This document shows positions 1 to 9,294 of a DNA stretch of 64,000 nt, piece after piece. Positions within the stretch are counted from its first letter, which is position 1, and every line of letters starts with the position of its first letter. The notes below the pieces were generated by a model. It made no database searches and was not told the DNA's origin. It worked only from the letters and a program-made list of their open reading frames with translations. The translations under genes were made by a program, and so were the position numbers. The DNA comes from Pseudomonas sp. RIT409 (GTDB taxonomy: Bacteria > Pseudomonadota > Gammaproteobacteria > Pseudomonadales > Pseudomonadaceae). The DNA is taken from positions 124,001 to 188,000 of the forward strand of contig NZ_QARE02000005.1 of assembly GCF_003052515.2 (NCBI RefSeq), given 5' to 3'.

Positions 1-255
1 GGGCGTCAGGTCGACATCATCAAGCTGTACGGTTCGATGGAATTGGCACCCCTGGTCGGGCTGGCCGACAAGATCATCGACGTCGTCGACACGGGCAACA
101 CCTTGCGTGCCAATGGTCTTGAGCCCCAGGATCTGATCGCGACCATCAGCTCGCGCCTGGTGGTGAACAAGGCCTCGATGAAAATGCAACACGCGCGTAT
201 CCAGTCGTTGATCGATACGCTTCGCACTGCCGTGGAGTCGCGACACCGCGGCTGA
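1..255 (+). CDS. hisG: ATP phosphoribosyltransferase, C-terminal part (cut by window start)
   Basis: Only the last 84 codons are present; the gene begins before the window and stops with TGA at 253-255. The readable residues include [19 protein letters not shown] and [11 protein letters not shown], the characteristic C-terminal part of the catalytic domain of the short-form HisG, where the phosphate of PRPP is bound. HisG catalyses the first step of histidine synthesis, joining ATP and PRPP, and the short form works together with HisZ. hisD follows 147 bases downstream, as in other pseudomonads. The start and N-terminal domain cannot be judged. Confidence 0.93.
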   Translation, partial: GRQVDIIKLYGSMELAPLVGLADKIIDVVDTGNTLRANGLEPQDLIATISSRLVVNKASMKMQHARIQSLIDTLRTAVESRHRG

Positions 256-261
256 CTGTCT

Positions 262-287
262 GGCGCAACGGCTTCGAACGTTGCGCC
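262..287 (+). promoter_or_regulatory. Hairpin between hisG and hisD
   Basis: A perfect 9-bp inverted repeat (262-270 pairing with 279-287, 8-base loop) lies seven bases after the hisG stop. It has no following T-run, so it is not a standard intrinsic terminator. It could protect the 3' end of hisG mRNA or adjust readthrough into hisD. The role is inferred; only the structure is seen. Confidence 0.4.
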
Positions 288-402
288 CAGCTATCCGCGT
301 CATAGCCAAATTTCTCAGGTGCCTGCGCGGATGGCTTGGTAGCTTAGGCTCCTGCCTTTGCTCAAGGCTCCTGAGAAAACGCCATTTATAGAGGCTCACG
401 CT

Positions 403-1731
403 ATGACCAGTCCCAATACCCTTCGCCGACTCGACGCTGCTGATCCGGATTTCGCTCGACATCTGGCTCATCTGCTGAGCTGGGAGAGTGTGTCCGACGA
501 CGCGGTCAACCAGCGTGTGCTCGATATCATCAAAAATGTCCGCGAGCGCGGCGACGCAGCGGTGGTGGAGTACACCCAGCGCTTCGACGGCCTGAGCGCG
601 CAGTCGATGGCCGACCTGATCCTGCCCCGCGAGCGTCTGGAACTGGCGCTGACCCGTGTCACCCCTGCACAGCGCCAAGCGCTTGAAAAAGCAGCCGAGC
701 GCGTACGCAGCTACCACGAGCGCCAAAAGCAGGATTCCTGGAGCTACACCGAAGCCGATGGGACCGTGTTGGGCCAGAAGGTCACGCCGTTGGACCGTGC
801 AGGCCTCTACGTGCCGGGCGGCAAGGCCTCCTATCCGTCCTCTGTGCTGATGAACGCGATTCCGGCCAAGGTGGCTGGCGTCGGTGAGGTGGTGATGGTG
901 GTGCCGACGCCCCGTGGCGAGGTCAACGAGTTGGTGCTGGCCGCGGCCTGCATCGCCGGTGTCGATCGCGTCTTCACGATTGGCGGTGCTCAGGCGGTTG
1001 CAGCGCTGGCGTATGGCACGGAAAGCGTCCCGCAGGTGGACAAAGTGGTCGGGCCGGGCAATATCTACGTCGCCACTGCCAAACGCCATGTCTTCGGGCA
1101 GGTCGGCATCGACATGATCGCAGGGCCCTCCGAAATTCTGGTGGTGTGCGACGGCCAGACCGATCCGGACTGGATCGCCATGGACTTGTTCTCTCAGGCA
1201 GAGCACGACGAGGACGCCCAGGCGATTCTGGTCAGCCCTGATGCCGATTTCCTCGACCGGGTGGCCGCCAGCATCAGCAAACTGATGCCGACCATGGAAC
1301 GTGCCGACATCATCCAGACGTCCATCACCGGGCGCGGCGCGCTCATCAAGGTGGCCGACATGGCCCAGGCCATCGAAGTCGCCAATCGTATCGCACCCGA
1401 ACACCTGGAATTGTCAGTGGCGGACCCACAGGCCTGGCTGCCGCAGATTCGTCATGCCGGCGCGATTTTCATGGGGCGCCACACGTCCGAAGCCTTGGGC
1501 GACTACTGCGCTGGCCCGAACCACGTCTTGCCCACTTCCGGCACCGCGCGCTTCTCATCGCCGCTGGGCGTCTACGATTTCCAGAAGCGTTCCTCGATCA
1601 TTTTCTGTTCGGAACAAGGCGCGTCGGAACTGGGCAAGACCGCCTCGGTGCTGGCACGTGGCGAGTCATTGACCGCCCATGCACGCAGCGCTGAATACCG
1701 AATCGTCGACACACCTCAGGAAGGCCGTTGA
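403..1731 (+). CDS. hisD: Histidinol dehydrogenase
   Basis: This 442-residue protein catalyses the last two steps of histidine synthesis, the NAD-dependent oxidation of histidinol to histidine, as a zinc-dependent cytoplasmic dimer. Family hallmarks are visible: [18 protein letters not shown] in the N-terminal half, [12 protein letters not shown], the zinc-ligand region [10 protein letters not shown] (His about 268), and the catalytic pair Glu333-His334 in [10 protein letters not shown]. Length is normal for the family. The ATG at 403 was chosen over an in-frame start at 358 because it has an AGAGG ribosome site and gives the usual N-terminus. hisC begins three bases after its stop, so the two are co-transcribed. 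Confidence 0.97.
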   Translation: MTSPNTLRRLDAADPDFARHLAHLLSWESVSDDAVNQRVLDIIKNVRERGDAAVVEYTQRFDGLSAQSMADLILPRERLELALTRVTPAQRQALEKAAERVRSYHERQKQDSWSYTEADGTVLGQKVTPLDRAGLYVPGGKASYPSSVLMNAIPAKVAGVGEVVMVVPTPRGEVNELVLAAACIAGVDRVFTIGGAQAVAALAYGTESVPQVDKVVGPGNIYVATAKRHVFGQVGIDMIAGPSEILVVCDGQTDPDWIAMDLFSQAEHDEDAQAILVSPDADFLDRVAASISKLMPTMERADIIQTSITGRGALIKVADMAQAIEVANRIAPEHLELSVADPQAWLPQIRHAGAIFMGRHTSEALGDYCAGPNHVLPTSGTARFSSPLGVYDFQKRSSIIFCSEQGASELGKTASVLARGESLTAHARSAEYRIVDTPQEGR

Positions 1732-1733
1732 TC

Positions 1734-2786
1734 ATGAGCAAGTTCTGGAGTCCCTTCGTCCGTGATCTCGTGCCTTACGTGCCGGGTGAGCAACCGAAGT
1801 TGAGCAAGTTGGTGAAGCTGAATACCAACGAAAACCCCTATGGCCCTTCGCCCAAAGCCATCGAAGCGATGCGCGCCGAGGTCAACGACAACCTGCGTTT
1901 GTATCCGGACCCGAACAGCGACCTGCTGAAACAGGCCGTGGCCCGCTACTACGGCGTCGATGCCCGTCAGGTGTTTTTGGGCAACGGTTCGGATGAAGTC
2001 CTCGCCCACGCGTATCACGCGTTCTTCCTGCGGGAAAAGCCGCTGCTTTTCCCGGACATCAGCTACAGCTTCTATCCGGTGTACTGCGGCCTCTATGGCG
2101 TCGAGTACGAAGCGGTGCCGCTGGACGACCAATTTCAGATTCGCGTCGAGGACTACAGCCGTCCAAATGGCGGCATCATCTTTCCGAACCCCAACGCACC
2201 GACGGGCTGCCTGCTTGCACTCGACGCCGTCGAACGCATCGTCGAAGCCAACCCGGACTCGGTGGTGATCGTCGATGAGGCTTACATCGACTTCGGCGGT
2301 CAGAGCGCAATTGCTCTTGTGGCTCGCTACCCGAACCTGCTGGTCACGCAGACGCTGTCCAAGTCCCGCTCGCTGGCAGGCCTGCGAGTGGGCCTGGCCG
2401 TCGGGCATCCGGACCTGATCGAGGCGCTGGAGCGGGTCAAAAACAGCTTCAACTCCTACCCGTTGGATCGCATGGCCATTGTCGGGGCCGCAGCCGCGTT
2501 CGATGATCGCGAGTATTTCGATAAAACCTGCGGGCTGGTCATCGCCAGCCGTGAGCAGTTGGTGGCGCAACTGCAAGCCAAGGGCTTCGAGGTGCTGCCG
2601 TCTGCGGCCAACTTCATCTTTGCTCGTCACCCGAACCACGATGCGGCAAGCCTGGCCGCTAAGGTGCGGGAGCAGGGCGTTATCGTACGCCATTTCAAGC
2701 AGGCACGCATTGCCCAGTTCCTGCGTATCACGATCGGCACGCCAGAGCAGAATCAGGCGCTGGTGGAGGCGCTGGGGGATCTTTGA
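1734..2786 (+). CDS. hisC: Histidinol-phosphate aminotransferase
   Basis: A 350-residue class I/II PLP-dependent aminotransferase that converts imidazole-acetol phosphate and glutamate to histidinol phosphate. The PLP-binding Lys is expected at 210 in [11 protein letters not shown], with the supporting Asp181 in [11 protein letters not shown] and the substrate-arm motif [11 protein letters not shown] near residue 31. It starts with ATG three bases past the hisD stop behind CAGGAAGG and ends just before a strong terminator, so it is the last gene of the hisG-hisD-hisC run. Pseudomonads often carry a second hisC elsewhere; this his-cluster copy is the likely dedicated one. Confidence 0.96.
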   Translation: MSKFWSPFVRDLVPYVPGEQPKLSKLVKLNTNENPYGPSPKAIEAMRAEVNDNLRLYPDPNSDLLKQAVARYYGVDARQVFLGNGSDEVLAHAYHAFFLREKPLLFPDISYSFYPVYCGLYGVEYEAVPLDDQFQIRVEDYSRPNGGIIFPNPNAPTGCLLALDAVERIVEANPDSVVIVDEAYIDFGGQSAIALVARYPNLLVTQTLSKSRSLAGLRVGLAVGHPDLIEALERVKNSFNSYPLDRMAIVGAAAAFDDREYFDKTCGLVIASREQLVAQLQAKGFEVLPSAANFIFARHPNHDAASLAAKVREQGVIVRHFKQARIAQFLRITIGTPEQNQALVEALGDL

Positions 2787-2801
2787 TCTGTTGTCTCGCC
2801 A

Positions 2802-2834
2802 ATAAAAAACCGCCGTATTCGGCGGTTTTTTATT
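2802..2834. terminator. Bidirectional intrinsic terminator hisC / algW
   Basis: A short GC stem (ACCGCC with GGCGGT around a TATTC loop) is flanked by an A-run on the left and a T-run on the right, so it can stop transcription from both convergent genes, hisC and algW. Confidence 0.9.
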
Positions 2835-2872
2835 TGGCGGGTTAACGATTTTCCGCTGAGTAGCCCAACGGC

Positions 2873-4033
2873 TCAGTCAGCGGCAGCCGGTGGCGGCGTC
2901 TGCGGTGGGCGCAGGCCCACTTCAGCCGTCAGTTTCAATTCCTTGCCGTTGCGCATGACCTGAATTGCGATTCGCTCGGAAGGCTTGGTGCGGGCCACCT
3001 GGTTCATCGACTTGCGGCCGTCGCCCGCCGGCTCGCCATTGATGCTCAAAATCACGTCGCCCAATTGCAGGCCGGCCTTTTGTGCAGGTCCATCGCGGAA
3101 AATACCGGCAACGACGATGCCGGGGCGGTCCTTCAGGCCAAAGGACTCAGCCAGCTCCTGGGTCAGGGGTTGCACCTCGATGCCCAGCCAGCCACGAATC
3201 ACTTGGCCGTGTTCGATGATGGACTTCATCACTTCCAGCGCCAGCTTGGTCGGGATCGCAAAACCGATGCCCTGAGAGCCGCCGGATTTGGAGAAAATCG
3301 CGGTATTGATCCCGGTGAGGTTGCCGTTGGCATCCACCAGCGCGCCGCCGGAGTTGCCTGGATTGATGGCGGCATCGGTCTGGATGAAGTCTTCGTAGGT
3401 GTTCAGACCCAACTGGTTACGCCCCGTGGCACTGATGATCCCCATCGTCACCGTCTGGCCGACGCCGAACGGGTTGCCGATGGCCAGCGCGACATCACCG
3501 ATGCGGATGTTGTCCGAGCTGCCCAGCGTAATGGAGGGCAGGTTTTTCAAGTCAATTTTCAAAACCGCCAGGTCGGTTTCCGGATCGCTGCCGATCACCC
3601 GTGCGATGGTTTCCCGGCCGTCTTTGAGCGCCACGACGATCTGATCGGCACCTGAGGTGACGTGGTTGTTGGTCAACAGGTAGCCCTCGGGGCTCATGAT
3701 CACCGCCGAACCCAGGCTGGACTCCATGCGTCGCTGCTTGGGCAGGTTGTCACCGAAGAAGCGCCGGAACTGTGGGTCTTCGAACAGCGGATGATTCGGC
3801 TTGTTGTTGACCATCTTGGTTGTGTACAGGTTGGCCACCGCAGGGGCGGCGCTGCTCACGGCATCGGCGTACGACACCGGCCCCTGTTGAATGAAGGCGG
3901 TCTGCGGGGCTTGCTGCAGGTTGACGTCCTGGCTGGGCAGGCCGACCCACTGCGGATAACGCTGAATAATCAATAAAGCGATAAGCACACCAGCGAGCAA
4001 TGGCCAGCCGAGAAAACGCAGCGCTTTGAGCAT
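2873..4033 (-). CDS. algW: Periplasmic DegS-type serine endoprotease AlgW
   Basis: This 386-residue protease is anchored by one N-terminal membrane segment (about residues 8-23) with the rest in the periplasm. The trypsin-like triad is readable: His124 (LTNNHVTSG), Asp154 (DPETDLAVLKID) and Ser228 (NPGNSGGAL), followed by a single PDZ domain (about 275-370). Known AlgW cleaves the anti-sigma factor MucA when its PDZ domain senses misfolded outer-membrane proteins or lipoproteins, releasing the envelope-stress sigma factor AlgU. Having one PDZ domain and a membrane anchor separates it from MucD/DegP. The open frame extends far upstream, but the ATG at 4033 gives the family N-terminus and is preceded by a TATAAT box. 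Confidence 0.95.
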   Translation of the reverse strand: MLKALRFLGWPLLAGVLIALLIIQRYPQWVGLPSQDVNLQQAPQTAFIQQGPVSYADAVSSAAPAVANLYTTKMVNNKPNHPLFEDPQFRRFFGDNLPKQRRMESSLGSAVIMSPEGYLLTNNHVTSGADQIVVALKDGRETIARVIGSDPETDLAVLKIDLKNLPSITLGSSDNIRIGDVALAIGNPFGVGQTVTMGIISATGRNQLGLNTYEDFIQTDAAINPGNSGGALVDANGNLTGINTAIFSKSGGSQGIGFAIPTKLALEVMKSIIEHGQVIRGWLGIEVQPLTQELAESFGLKDRPGIVVAGIFRDGPAQKAGLQLGDVILSINGEPAGDGRKSMNQVARTKPSERIAIQVMRNGKELKLTAEVGLRPPQTPPPAAAD

Positions 4034-4087
4034 CGAACAAGGTCCTGAAAGGAAAAAACGCAGCGTACCTGCGCCATAATGGCGGGC

Positions 4088-4116
4088 ATTATACGAGGAC
4101 CGGCACGGTCTGAAAT
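4088..4116 (-). promoter_or_regulatory. Candidate sigma-70 promoter of algW
   Basis: On the minus strand a perfect -10 box TATAAT occupies 4093-4088. A weak -35 (ATTTCA) lies 17 bases upstream. The predicted start, near 4081, gives a leader of about 48 bases. Transcription of the NIF3-like gene must start from the same divergent gap. Confidence 0.45.
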
Positions 4117-4135
4117 GCCTATTTAGGAGACTTTT

Positions 4136-4894
4136 ATGGCTGTTTCTCTGAACACACTCGTTGAAGAAGCCGACCGCTATTTGGGCAGTGCACGGATTCA
4201 GGATTATTGCCCCAACGGTCTGCAGGTCGAAGGGCGGCCACATGTCACCCGGATCGTCTCCGGCGTCACGGCCAGCCAGGCATTGCTGGATGCCGCAGTC
4301 GATGCCGAGGCGGATGTCGTGCTCGTGCATCACGGGTATTTCTGGAAAGGAGAGGACGCCCGTATCACCGGGATGAAGCAACGTCGGCTGAAGACGCTCC
4401 TCAAGCACGACATCAGTCTTCTCGCCTATCATCTGCCCCTCGACCTGCACGCCGAAGTGGGTAACAACGTGCAACTGGCAAGACAGTTGGACATTACGGT
4501 GGAAGGGCCGCTCGACCCGGACAATCCACGCATCGTGGGGCTTGTCGGTTCACTCTCCGAACCCATGACGCCGCGGGATTTCGCCCACCGGGTGCAGAGC
4601 GCGCTGGGGCGTGAACCGTTGCTGATCGAGGGCAGCGAGATGATTCGCCGCGTGGGCTGGTGCACCGGGGGCGGGCAGGGTTATATCGATCAGGCCGTGC
4701 TGGCAGGCGTCGACCTGTATTTGAGCGGCGAGGCCTCGGAGCAAACGTTCCACAGCGCGCGGGAAAACGACATCAGCTTCATTGCCGCGGGTCATCACGC
4801 GACGGAGCGATACGGCGTTCAAGCGTTGGGGGATTACCTGGCGCGACGCTTTGCGCTGGAGCATTTGTTCATCGACTGCCCGAATCCCATCTGA
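4136..4894 (+). CDS. NIF3-family dinuclear metal-centre protein
   Basis: A 252-residue member of the NIF3/YbgI (DUF34) family, toroidal hexamers with a two-metal site in each subunit. Metal-ligand motifs are visible: VLVHHGYFW (His65-His66), AYHLPLDLH near 98-106, and AAGHHATERYG near 217. The biological role of the family is uncertain; hydrolase activity and GTP cyclohydrolase-like roles have been proposed. The start ATG has a good ribosome site (TTTAGGAG). It is divergent from algW and stands alone, followed by 250 bases of upstream region for cysD. Confidence 0.88.
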   Translation: MAVSLNTLVEEADRYLGSARIQDYCPNGLQVEGRPHVTRIVSGVTASQALLDAAVDAEADVVLVHHGYFWKGEDARITGMKQRRLKTLLKHDISLLAYHLPLDLHAEVGNNVQLARQLDITVEGPLDPDNPRIVGLVGSLSEPMTPRDFAHRVQSALGREPLLIEGSEMIRRVGWCTGGGQGYIDQAVLAGVDLYLSGEASEQTFHSARENDISFIAAGHHATERYGVQALGDYLARRFALEHLFIDCPNPI

Positions 4895-5034
4895 TGGGTG
4901 ATGCCGAGTCGATTGCAGCATGTCTGCAGAGAGTGAGGTCATCGTCTTTTACGTCTCATCCGGCCGATTGTTGACCACGCGCAATCCAAGGCGGCGGCGT
5001 CAAAAACGGTCCAAATCCCGAGCTATATGGTTAT

Positions 5035-5068
5035 ACCGTTTCGATCTATAGAGGCCGCTGATTAGAAT
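5035..5068 (+). promoter_or_regulatory. Candidate promoter region of cysD
   Basis: TAGAAT at 5063-5068 fits a -10 box, with no convincing -35 at the right distance, as expected for a promoter that needs an activator. In related bacteria cysD transcription depends on the LysR-type regulator CysB. The AT-rich stretch around 5018-5050 is where its site would lie, but I cannot define a CysB box from sequence alone. Confidence 0.3.
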
Positions 5069-5144
5069 CAGCCCCCATGATAAAGTGCCTCGCTCGATAG
5101 AGCCCGCAGGCTCTCCATATAAGTACGTGATCCCGTGAGTAACC

Positions 5145-6062
5145 ATGGTCGACAAACTGACGCATCTGAAACAGTTGGAGGCGGAAAGCATCCACATCAT
5201 CCGTGAGGTCGCCGCCGAGTTCGATAACCCGGTGATGCTGTACTCGATCGGCAAGGACTCCGCCGTGATGCTGCACCTGGCACGCAAGGCGTTCTTTCCG
5301 GGCAAGCTGCCGTTCCCGGTGATGCACGTCGACACGCGTTGGAAATTCCAGGAGATGTACCGTTTCCGCGACAAGATGGTCGAGGAGATGGGGCTTGAGT
5401 TGATTACCCACATCAACCCGGAAGGGGTGGCCCAGGACATCAACCCGTTCACCCACGGCAGCTCCAAGCACACCGACATCATGAAAACCCAGGGCCTGAA
5501 GCAGGCGCTGGACAAACACGGCTTCGACGCTGCCTTTGGCGGTGCCCGCCGCGATGAAGAGAAGTCCCGCGCCAAGGAGCGGGTGTACTCGTTCCGCGAC
5601 AGCAAGCACCGCTGGGACCCTAAAAACCAGCGCCCGGAGCTGTGGAACGTCTACAACGGCAACGTCAATAAGGGCGAGTCCATCCGGGTGTTCCCGCTTT
5701 CCAACTGGACCGAGCTGGACATCTGGCAGTACATCTACCTCGAAGGCATCCCGATCGTGCCGTTGTACTTCTCCGCCGAGCGCGAAGTGATTGAAAAGAA
5801 CGGCACGCTGATCATGATCGACGACGAGCGCATCCTTGAGCACCTGACCGATGAAGAAAAGGCGCGCATCGTCAAGAAAAAGGTGCGTTTCCGTACGCTT
5901 GGTTGCTACCCGTTGACGGGCGCTGTCGAGTCGGAGGCCGAAACCCTGACAGACATCATCCAGGAAATGCTCCTGACGCGAACGTCCGAGCGCCAAGGCC
6001 GCGTGATCGACCACGATGGTGCGGGCTCGATGGAAGACAAGAAACGCCAGGGCTACTTCTAA
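5145..6062 (+). CDS. cysD: Sulfate adenylyltransferase subunit 2
   Basis: This 305-residue subunit belongs to the PAPS reductase/ATP pyrophosphatase superfamily. It carries out the adenylylation of sulfate to APS, driven by GTP hydrolysis in CysN. The PP-loop [18 protein letters not shown] is near residue 30, followed by [26 protein letters not shown] and a C-terminal [11 protein letters not shown] typical of the family. Length is normal. cysNC follows, but across 188 bases instead of the usual few, because an inverted-repeat element sits between them. Confidence 0.97.
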   Translation: MVDKLTHLKQLEAESIHIIREVAAEFDNPVMLYSIGKDSAVMLHLARKAFFPGKLPFPVMHVDTRWKFQEMYRFRDKMVEEMGLELITHINPEGVAQDINPFTHGSSKHTDIMKTQGLKQALDKHGFDAAFGGARRDEEKSRAKERVYSFRDSKHRWDPKNQRPELWNVYNGNVNKGESIRVFPLSNWTELDIWQYIYLEGIPIVPLYFSAEREVIEKNGTLIMIDDERILEHLTDEEKARIVKKKVRFRTLGCYPLTGAVESEAETLTDIIQEMLLTRTSERQGRVIDHDGAGSMEDKKRQGYF

Positions 6063-6250
6063 GCTTCGAGTGGCAAGCGGCAAGCTGCAAGTCTGGGTGC
6101 ATAGCTCCAAAGTCTTTGTGAGCAGCCACCGGTTCTTTGAACGAGTCTGCGGTTTGCCAAGATGCTCGTTGGGCTGATCAACAAAATTTCTAACTAGCTG
6201 TACGCCGACAAGCTTGCCGCTTGACGCTTACAGCTTGGAGCTTGAATGCT
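6063..6250. repeat. Inverted-repeat element between cysD and cysN
   Basis: The gap is bounded by two copies of an AAGCTT/CAAGCGG-rich sequence in opposite orientation. A 13-bp core, CAAGCGGCAAGCT at 6074-6086, is repeated exactly as its reverse complement at 6211-6223, and the similarity extends imperfectly on both sides. The roughly 120 bases between the arms contain no open frame. This looks like a non-autonomous palindromic repeat inserted in the operon. The right arm contains the TTGGAG that appears to serve as ribosome site for cysN. Confidence 0.75.
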
Positions 6251-8149
6251 ATGAGTCACCAATCTGATTTGATCAGCGAGGACATCCTCGCCTACCTGGC
6301 CCAGCACGAACGTAAAGAGATGCTGCGCTTTCTCACCTGCGGCAACGTCGACGACGGCAAGAGCACGTTGATCGGTCGCCTGCTGCATGATTCCAAGATG
6401 ATCTACGAAGATCATCTGGAAGCCATTACCCGTGATTCCAAGAAGTCCGGTACCACGGGCGAAGACGTCGATCTCGCGCTTTTGGTGGACGGCCTGCAAG
6501 CCGAGCGCGAGCAGGGCATCACCATCGACGTGGCATACCGCTATTTCTCGACGGCCAAACGCAAATTCATCATTGCCGATACACCTGGCCACGAACAGTA
6601 CACCCGCAACATGGCCACCGGTGCTTCCACCTGTGACCTGGCCATCATCTTGGTGGACGCCCGCTACGGCGTGCAGACCCAGACCCGCCGTCACAGCTAC
6701 ATCGCGTCGCTGCTGGGCATCAAGCACATCGTGGTCGCCATCAACAAGATGGACCTCAACGGCTTCGACGAAACGGTGTTCGAGCAGATCAAGGCCGACT
6801 ATCTCGCGTTCGCCGAGCGTATTTCCTTGAAACCGACCACCATGGAATTCGTTCCGATGTCGGCGCTCAAGGGCGATAACGTCGTGAACCGTAGCGAGCG
6901 CTCGCCGTGGTACACCGGCAAGTCGCTGATGGAAATCCTCGAAACCGTGGAGATTTCCAACGACCGCAACCTCGATGACCTGCGCTTCCCGGTGCAGTAC
7001 GTCAACCGTCCCAACCTGAACTTCCGTGGCTTCGCCGGGACGCTGGCCAGCGGCATCGTGCGCAAGGGCGACGAAGTCGTGGTATTGCCCTCCGGTAAGG
7101 GCAGCCGGGTGAAATCCATCGTCACCTTCGAAGGTGAACTGGAGCACGCCGGCCCTGGCCAGGCTGTGACCCTGACCATGGAAGATGAGATCGACATCTC
7201 CCGCGGAGACCTGTTGGTCCATGCCGACAACGTTCCGCAAGTGGCCGATGCGTTCGATGCCATGCTGGTGTGGATGGCCGAAGAGCCGATGCTTCCGGGC
7301 AAGAAGTACGATATCAAGCGCGCCACCTCCTATGTGCCGGGCTCGATTGCCAGCATCACCCACCGGGTCGATGTGAACACCCTGGAAGAGGGCCCTGCCA
7401 GCGCGCTGCAGTTGAACGAAATCGGTCGGGTGAAAGTCAGCCTTGACGCGCCAATCGCCTTGGACGGCTATGACACCAACCGCACCACGGGCGCATTCAT
7501 TGTCATCGACCGGTTGACCAACGGCACCGTCGCTGCGGGCATGATCATCGCGAAGCCCGTTGCAGCCGGTCATGACACTCACCATGGCGCGCTGGCTCAT
7601 GTCTCGGTCGAAGAGCGGGCCCAGCGTTTCGGTCAAAAACCTGCCACCGTGCTGTTCAGCGGCCTGTCTGGCGCGGGCAAGAGCACCCTGGCCTATGCCG
7701 TTGAGCGCAAGCTGTTCGACATGGGCCGCGCCGTGTTCGTTCTCGATGGGCAGAACCTGCGTCATGACCTGAACAAAGGGCTGCCGCAGGACCGGGCAGG
7801 ACGTACCGAAAACTGGCGCCGTGCCGCACATGTGGCGCGCCAGTTCAACGAAGCGGGCCTGCTTACACTGGCTGCATTCGTGGCTCCGGATGCCGCAGGC
7901 CGTTCGAATGCCAAAGCGCTGATCGGGGATGATCGTCTGATCACGGTCTACGTGCAGGCCTCGCCGCAAGCTTGTCGCGAGCGCGACCCGCAGGGCCTGT
8001 ATGCTGCCGACAAGGACAACATCCCGGGTGAGTCCTTCCCGTATGACGTCCCGCTGGATGCCGACCTGGTGATCGACACCCAGTCGCTGAGTGTCGAAGA
8101 AGGCGCGAAACAGGTCATCGACCTGCTGCGTGCACGCGGCGCGATCTAA
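6251..8149 (+). CDS. cysNC: Bifunctional sulfate adenylyltransferase subunit 1 / adenylylsulfate kinase
   Basis: This 632-residue fusion couples the GTPase subunit of ATP sulfurylase to APS kinase, so with CysD it turns sulfate into PAPS. Residues 1 to about 440 are an EF-Tu-like GTPase with P-loop GNVDDGKST (31-39), DTPGHEQY and NKMD. From about residue 455 a CysC domain follows, with its own P-loop GLSGAGKST near 471 and the [10 protein letters not shown] and RDPQGLYA motifs. The fusion is usual in Pseudomonas. The ATG at 6251 was chosen because it yields the standard N-terminus; the only ribosome site candidate, TTGGAG at 6235-6240, lies inside the upstream repeat. Confidence 0.96.
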   Translation: MSHQSDLISEDILAYLAQHERKEMLRFLTCGNVDDGKSTLIGRLLHDSKMIYEDHLEAITRDSKKSGTTGEDVDLALLVDGLQAEREQGITIDVAYRYFSTAKRKFIIADTPGHEQYTRNMATGASTCDLAIILVDARYGVQTQTRRHSYIASLLGIKHIVVAINKMDLNGFDETVFEQIKADYLAFAERISLKPTTMEFVPMSALKGDNVVNRSERSPWYTGKSLMEILETVEISNDRNLDDLRFPVQYVNRPNLNFRGFAGTLASGIVRKGDEVVVLPSGKGSRVKSIVTFEGELEHAGPGQAVTLTMEDEIDISRGDLLVHADNVPQVADAFDAMLVWMAEEPMLPGKKYDIKRATSYVPGSIASITHRVDVNTLEEGPASALQLNEIGRVKVSLDAPIALDGYDTNRTTGAFIVIDRLTNGTVAAGMIIAKPVAAGHDTHHGALAHVSVEERAQRFGQKPATVLFSGLSGAGKSTLAYAVERKLFDMGRAVFVLDGQNLRHDLNKGLPQDRAGRTENWRRAAHVARQFNEAGLLTLAAFVAPDAAGRSNAKALIGDDRLITVYVQASPQACRERDPQGLYAADKDNIPGESFPYDVPLDADLVIDTQSLSVEEGAKQVIDLLRARGAI

Positions 8150-8165
8150 GCGCTGGTCGTTGCAC

Positions 8166-8199
8166 AAGAAACCCGCCAGCGATGGCGGGTTTCTTTTTG
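8166..8199 (+). terminator. Intrinsic terminator after cysNC
   Basis: An 11-bp stem (8168-8178 with 8183-8193, loop of four) is followed by CTTTTT, just 17 bases after the cysNC stop. Confidence 0.92.
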
Positions 8200-8230
8200 C
8201 TCCCGATCGGCTTATGGCCGCAGGCCGCAG

Positions 8231-8357
8231 GAGCGTGCCTTGCCCGCGATCTGGCGCGCAGCGGCAGCAAAATCAGACAGCGCGTTGTTTCAGACTTACC
8301 GAGTACTCAGGTTTTATTGCCGCTTCGCGCCAGGTCGCGGGCAAGCGACGCTCCTAC
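8231..8357. repeat. Long imperfect REPIN (paired REP sequences)
   Basis: Two REP sequences with the Pseudomonas core GGAGCGT..CTTGCCCGCGA face each other. Unlike the other REP pairs in this window, the similarity of the two arms continues inward to about 45 bases each (both include CTGGCGCG and AGCGGCA), so almost the whole element could fold into one hairpin. It lies between the cysNC terminator and the 3' end of the small lipoprotein gene. Confidence 0.8.
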
Positions 8358-8380
8358 GCCCTTCGGGCAGAATCAGACGC

Positions 8381-8560
8381 TCATAAAACCGGCAAGGGCG
8401 AACGCCCCTCACAACGCCGGTCAAACGTGTGTTTCTCACATAACTGCTCCCACCGCGATTCGTATGCCTGTTGTTCGGTGAGGTAGCAATTCTCGGTGCA
8501 GTCCGCGGATATGCAGCCAGTCAGTGCAATGCACAACGCGGCAGCCTTGATGAAGTTCAT
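8381..8560 (-). CDS. Small cysteine-rich lipoprotein, unknown function
   Basis: A 59-residue open frame with a very strong ribosome site (CTGGAGGGATC before ATG at 8560) and a clear lipoprotein signal: positive N-terminus, hydrophobic stretch and lipobox LTGC with Cys16 as the lipidation site. The mature part would be only about 44 residues with four more cysteines (21, 25, 41, 50), enough for two disulfides in the periplasm. I do not recognise the family. It stands alone between the long REPIN and the zapG terminator. The lipobox and ribosome site make it more credible than a random frame. Confidence 0.65.
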   Translation of the reverse strand: MNFIKAAALCIALTGCISADCTENCYLTEQQAYESRWEQLCEKHTFDRRCEGRSPLPVL

Positions 8561-8654
8561 GATCCCTCCAGAAATACGAGGGGAGCTTAGGGCGGGCAAC
8601 CTTGAGGTGATATCCGACGGCGTCTGACAGGCGTGTCGGGCATTTCTGAGGGGC

Positions 8655-8697
8655 AAAAAAAAGCCCGCCCTTGAATGTCCCAAGGGCGGGCTTTTGC
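8655..8697 (-). terminator. Intrinsic terminator of zapG
   Basis: A 12-bp perfect stem (8661-8672 with 8682-8693) is preceded on the plus strand by an A-run, which becomes the U-run of minus-strand zapG transcripts. It stops them before the small lipoprotein gene. Confidence 0.88.
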
Positions 8698-8711
8698 AGT
8701 CACTGGTGCGC

Positions 8712-9149
8712 TTACTTCTTCAAACCGTAATGCTCATCGAGCATGCCGGGTGTATTCGGCGCTTTAGGTGCGTAGTCCCGTGGAGGCTCGGCGGCAGTGC
8801 GTGGCGGTGTCAGGCGATCGCGAGGTGGCTGCAGGGCATCGGGGTGCAGAGCGGCCAGGAGACGTTGGCGAGTGATGTCGTCGGTGGCCAGGCGGTTGGC
8901 GCCTTCGGCGAGGTGTTCCTGAACGTCCTGATAGCTCTGGGAAAGCTTCTTGACCAGATTAGCCGTACTGTTGAAATGAGTGACCACCTCGTTCTGGTAG
9001 GTGTCGAAACGCTCCTGAACGTCATCCAGCTGGCGCTGAGTGCTGTTAGGCGCGGCATTGGGCAGCGCACGTGCCACGAAGAAACCGATGGCAACACCGG
9101 CAACCAGGGCAATCGTCGGCAGCAACCAAACTAAGAGCGAGTAATCCAC
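8712..9149 (-). CDS. zapG: YhcB/ZapG (DUF1043) inner-membrane protein
   Basis: A 145-residue protein with one N-terminal membrane helix (about residues 5-26), then a coiled-coil region (about 35-95) and a Pro-rich tail. The segment around ERFDTYQNEVVTHFNSTANL followed by LSQSYQDVQEHLAEGA is the hallmark of the YhcB family. YhcB/ZapG proteins link cell division with cell-envelope synthesis and elongation control. The start is GTG at 9149, supported by AGGAAGG seven bases upstream. It is transcribed alone and divergent from the hydrolase gene. Confidence 0.87.
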   Translation of the reverse strand: MDYSLLVWLLPTIALVAGVAIGFFVARALPNAAPNSTQRQLDDVQERFDTYQNEVVTHFNSTANLVKKLSQSYQDVQEHLAEGANRLATDDITRQRLLAALHPDALQPPRDRLTPPRTAAEPPRDYAPKAPNTPGMLDEHYGLKK

Positions 9150-9294
9150 GAGTCCTTCCTCTATAAACGGCTTTGCTTTACGTTAACGGCTCGAACCTGC
9201 GCTGTATAGCGGCGACGCGTCGCCGACATGCCAGCCACAGACAATCAGCTAGACGAGTCGACCCAATTGAAGGTCACGGAGTTCATTCTTGCTC

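Noticed and set aside
4034..4474. N-terminal extension of algW to 4474
   Set aside because: It would run opposite the NIF3-like gene and place the membrane anchor internally; the ATG at 4033 has a promoter and gives the family length.
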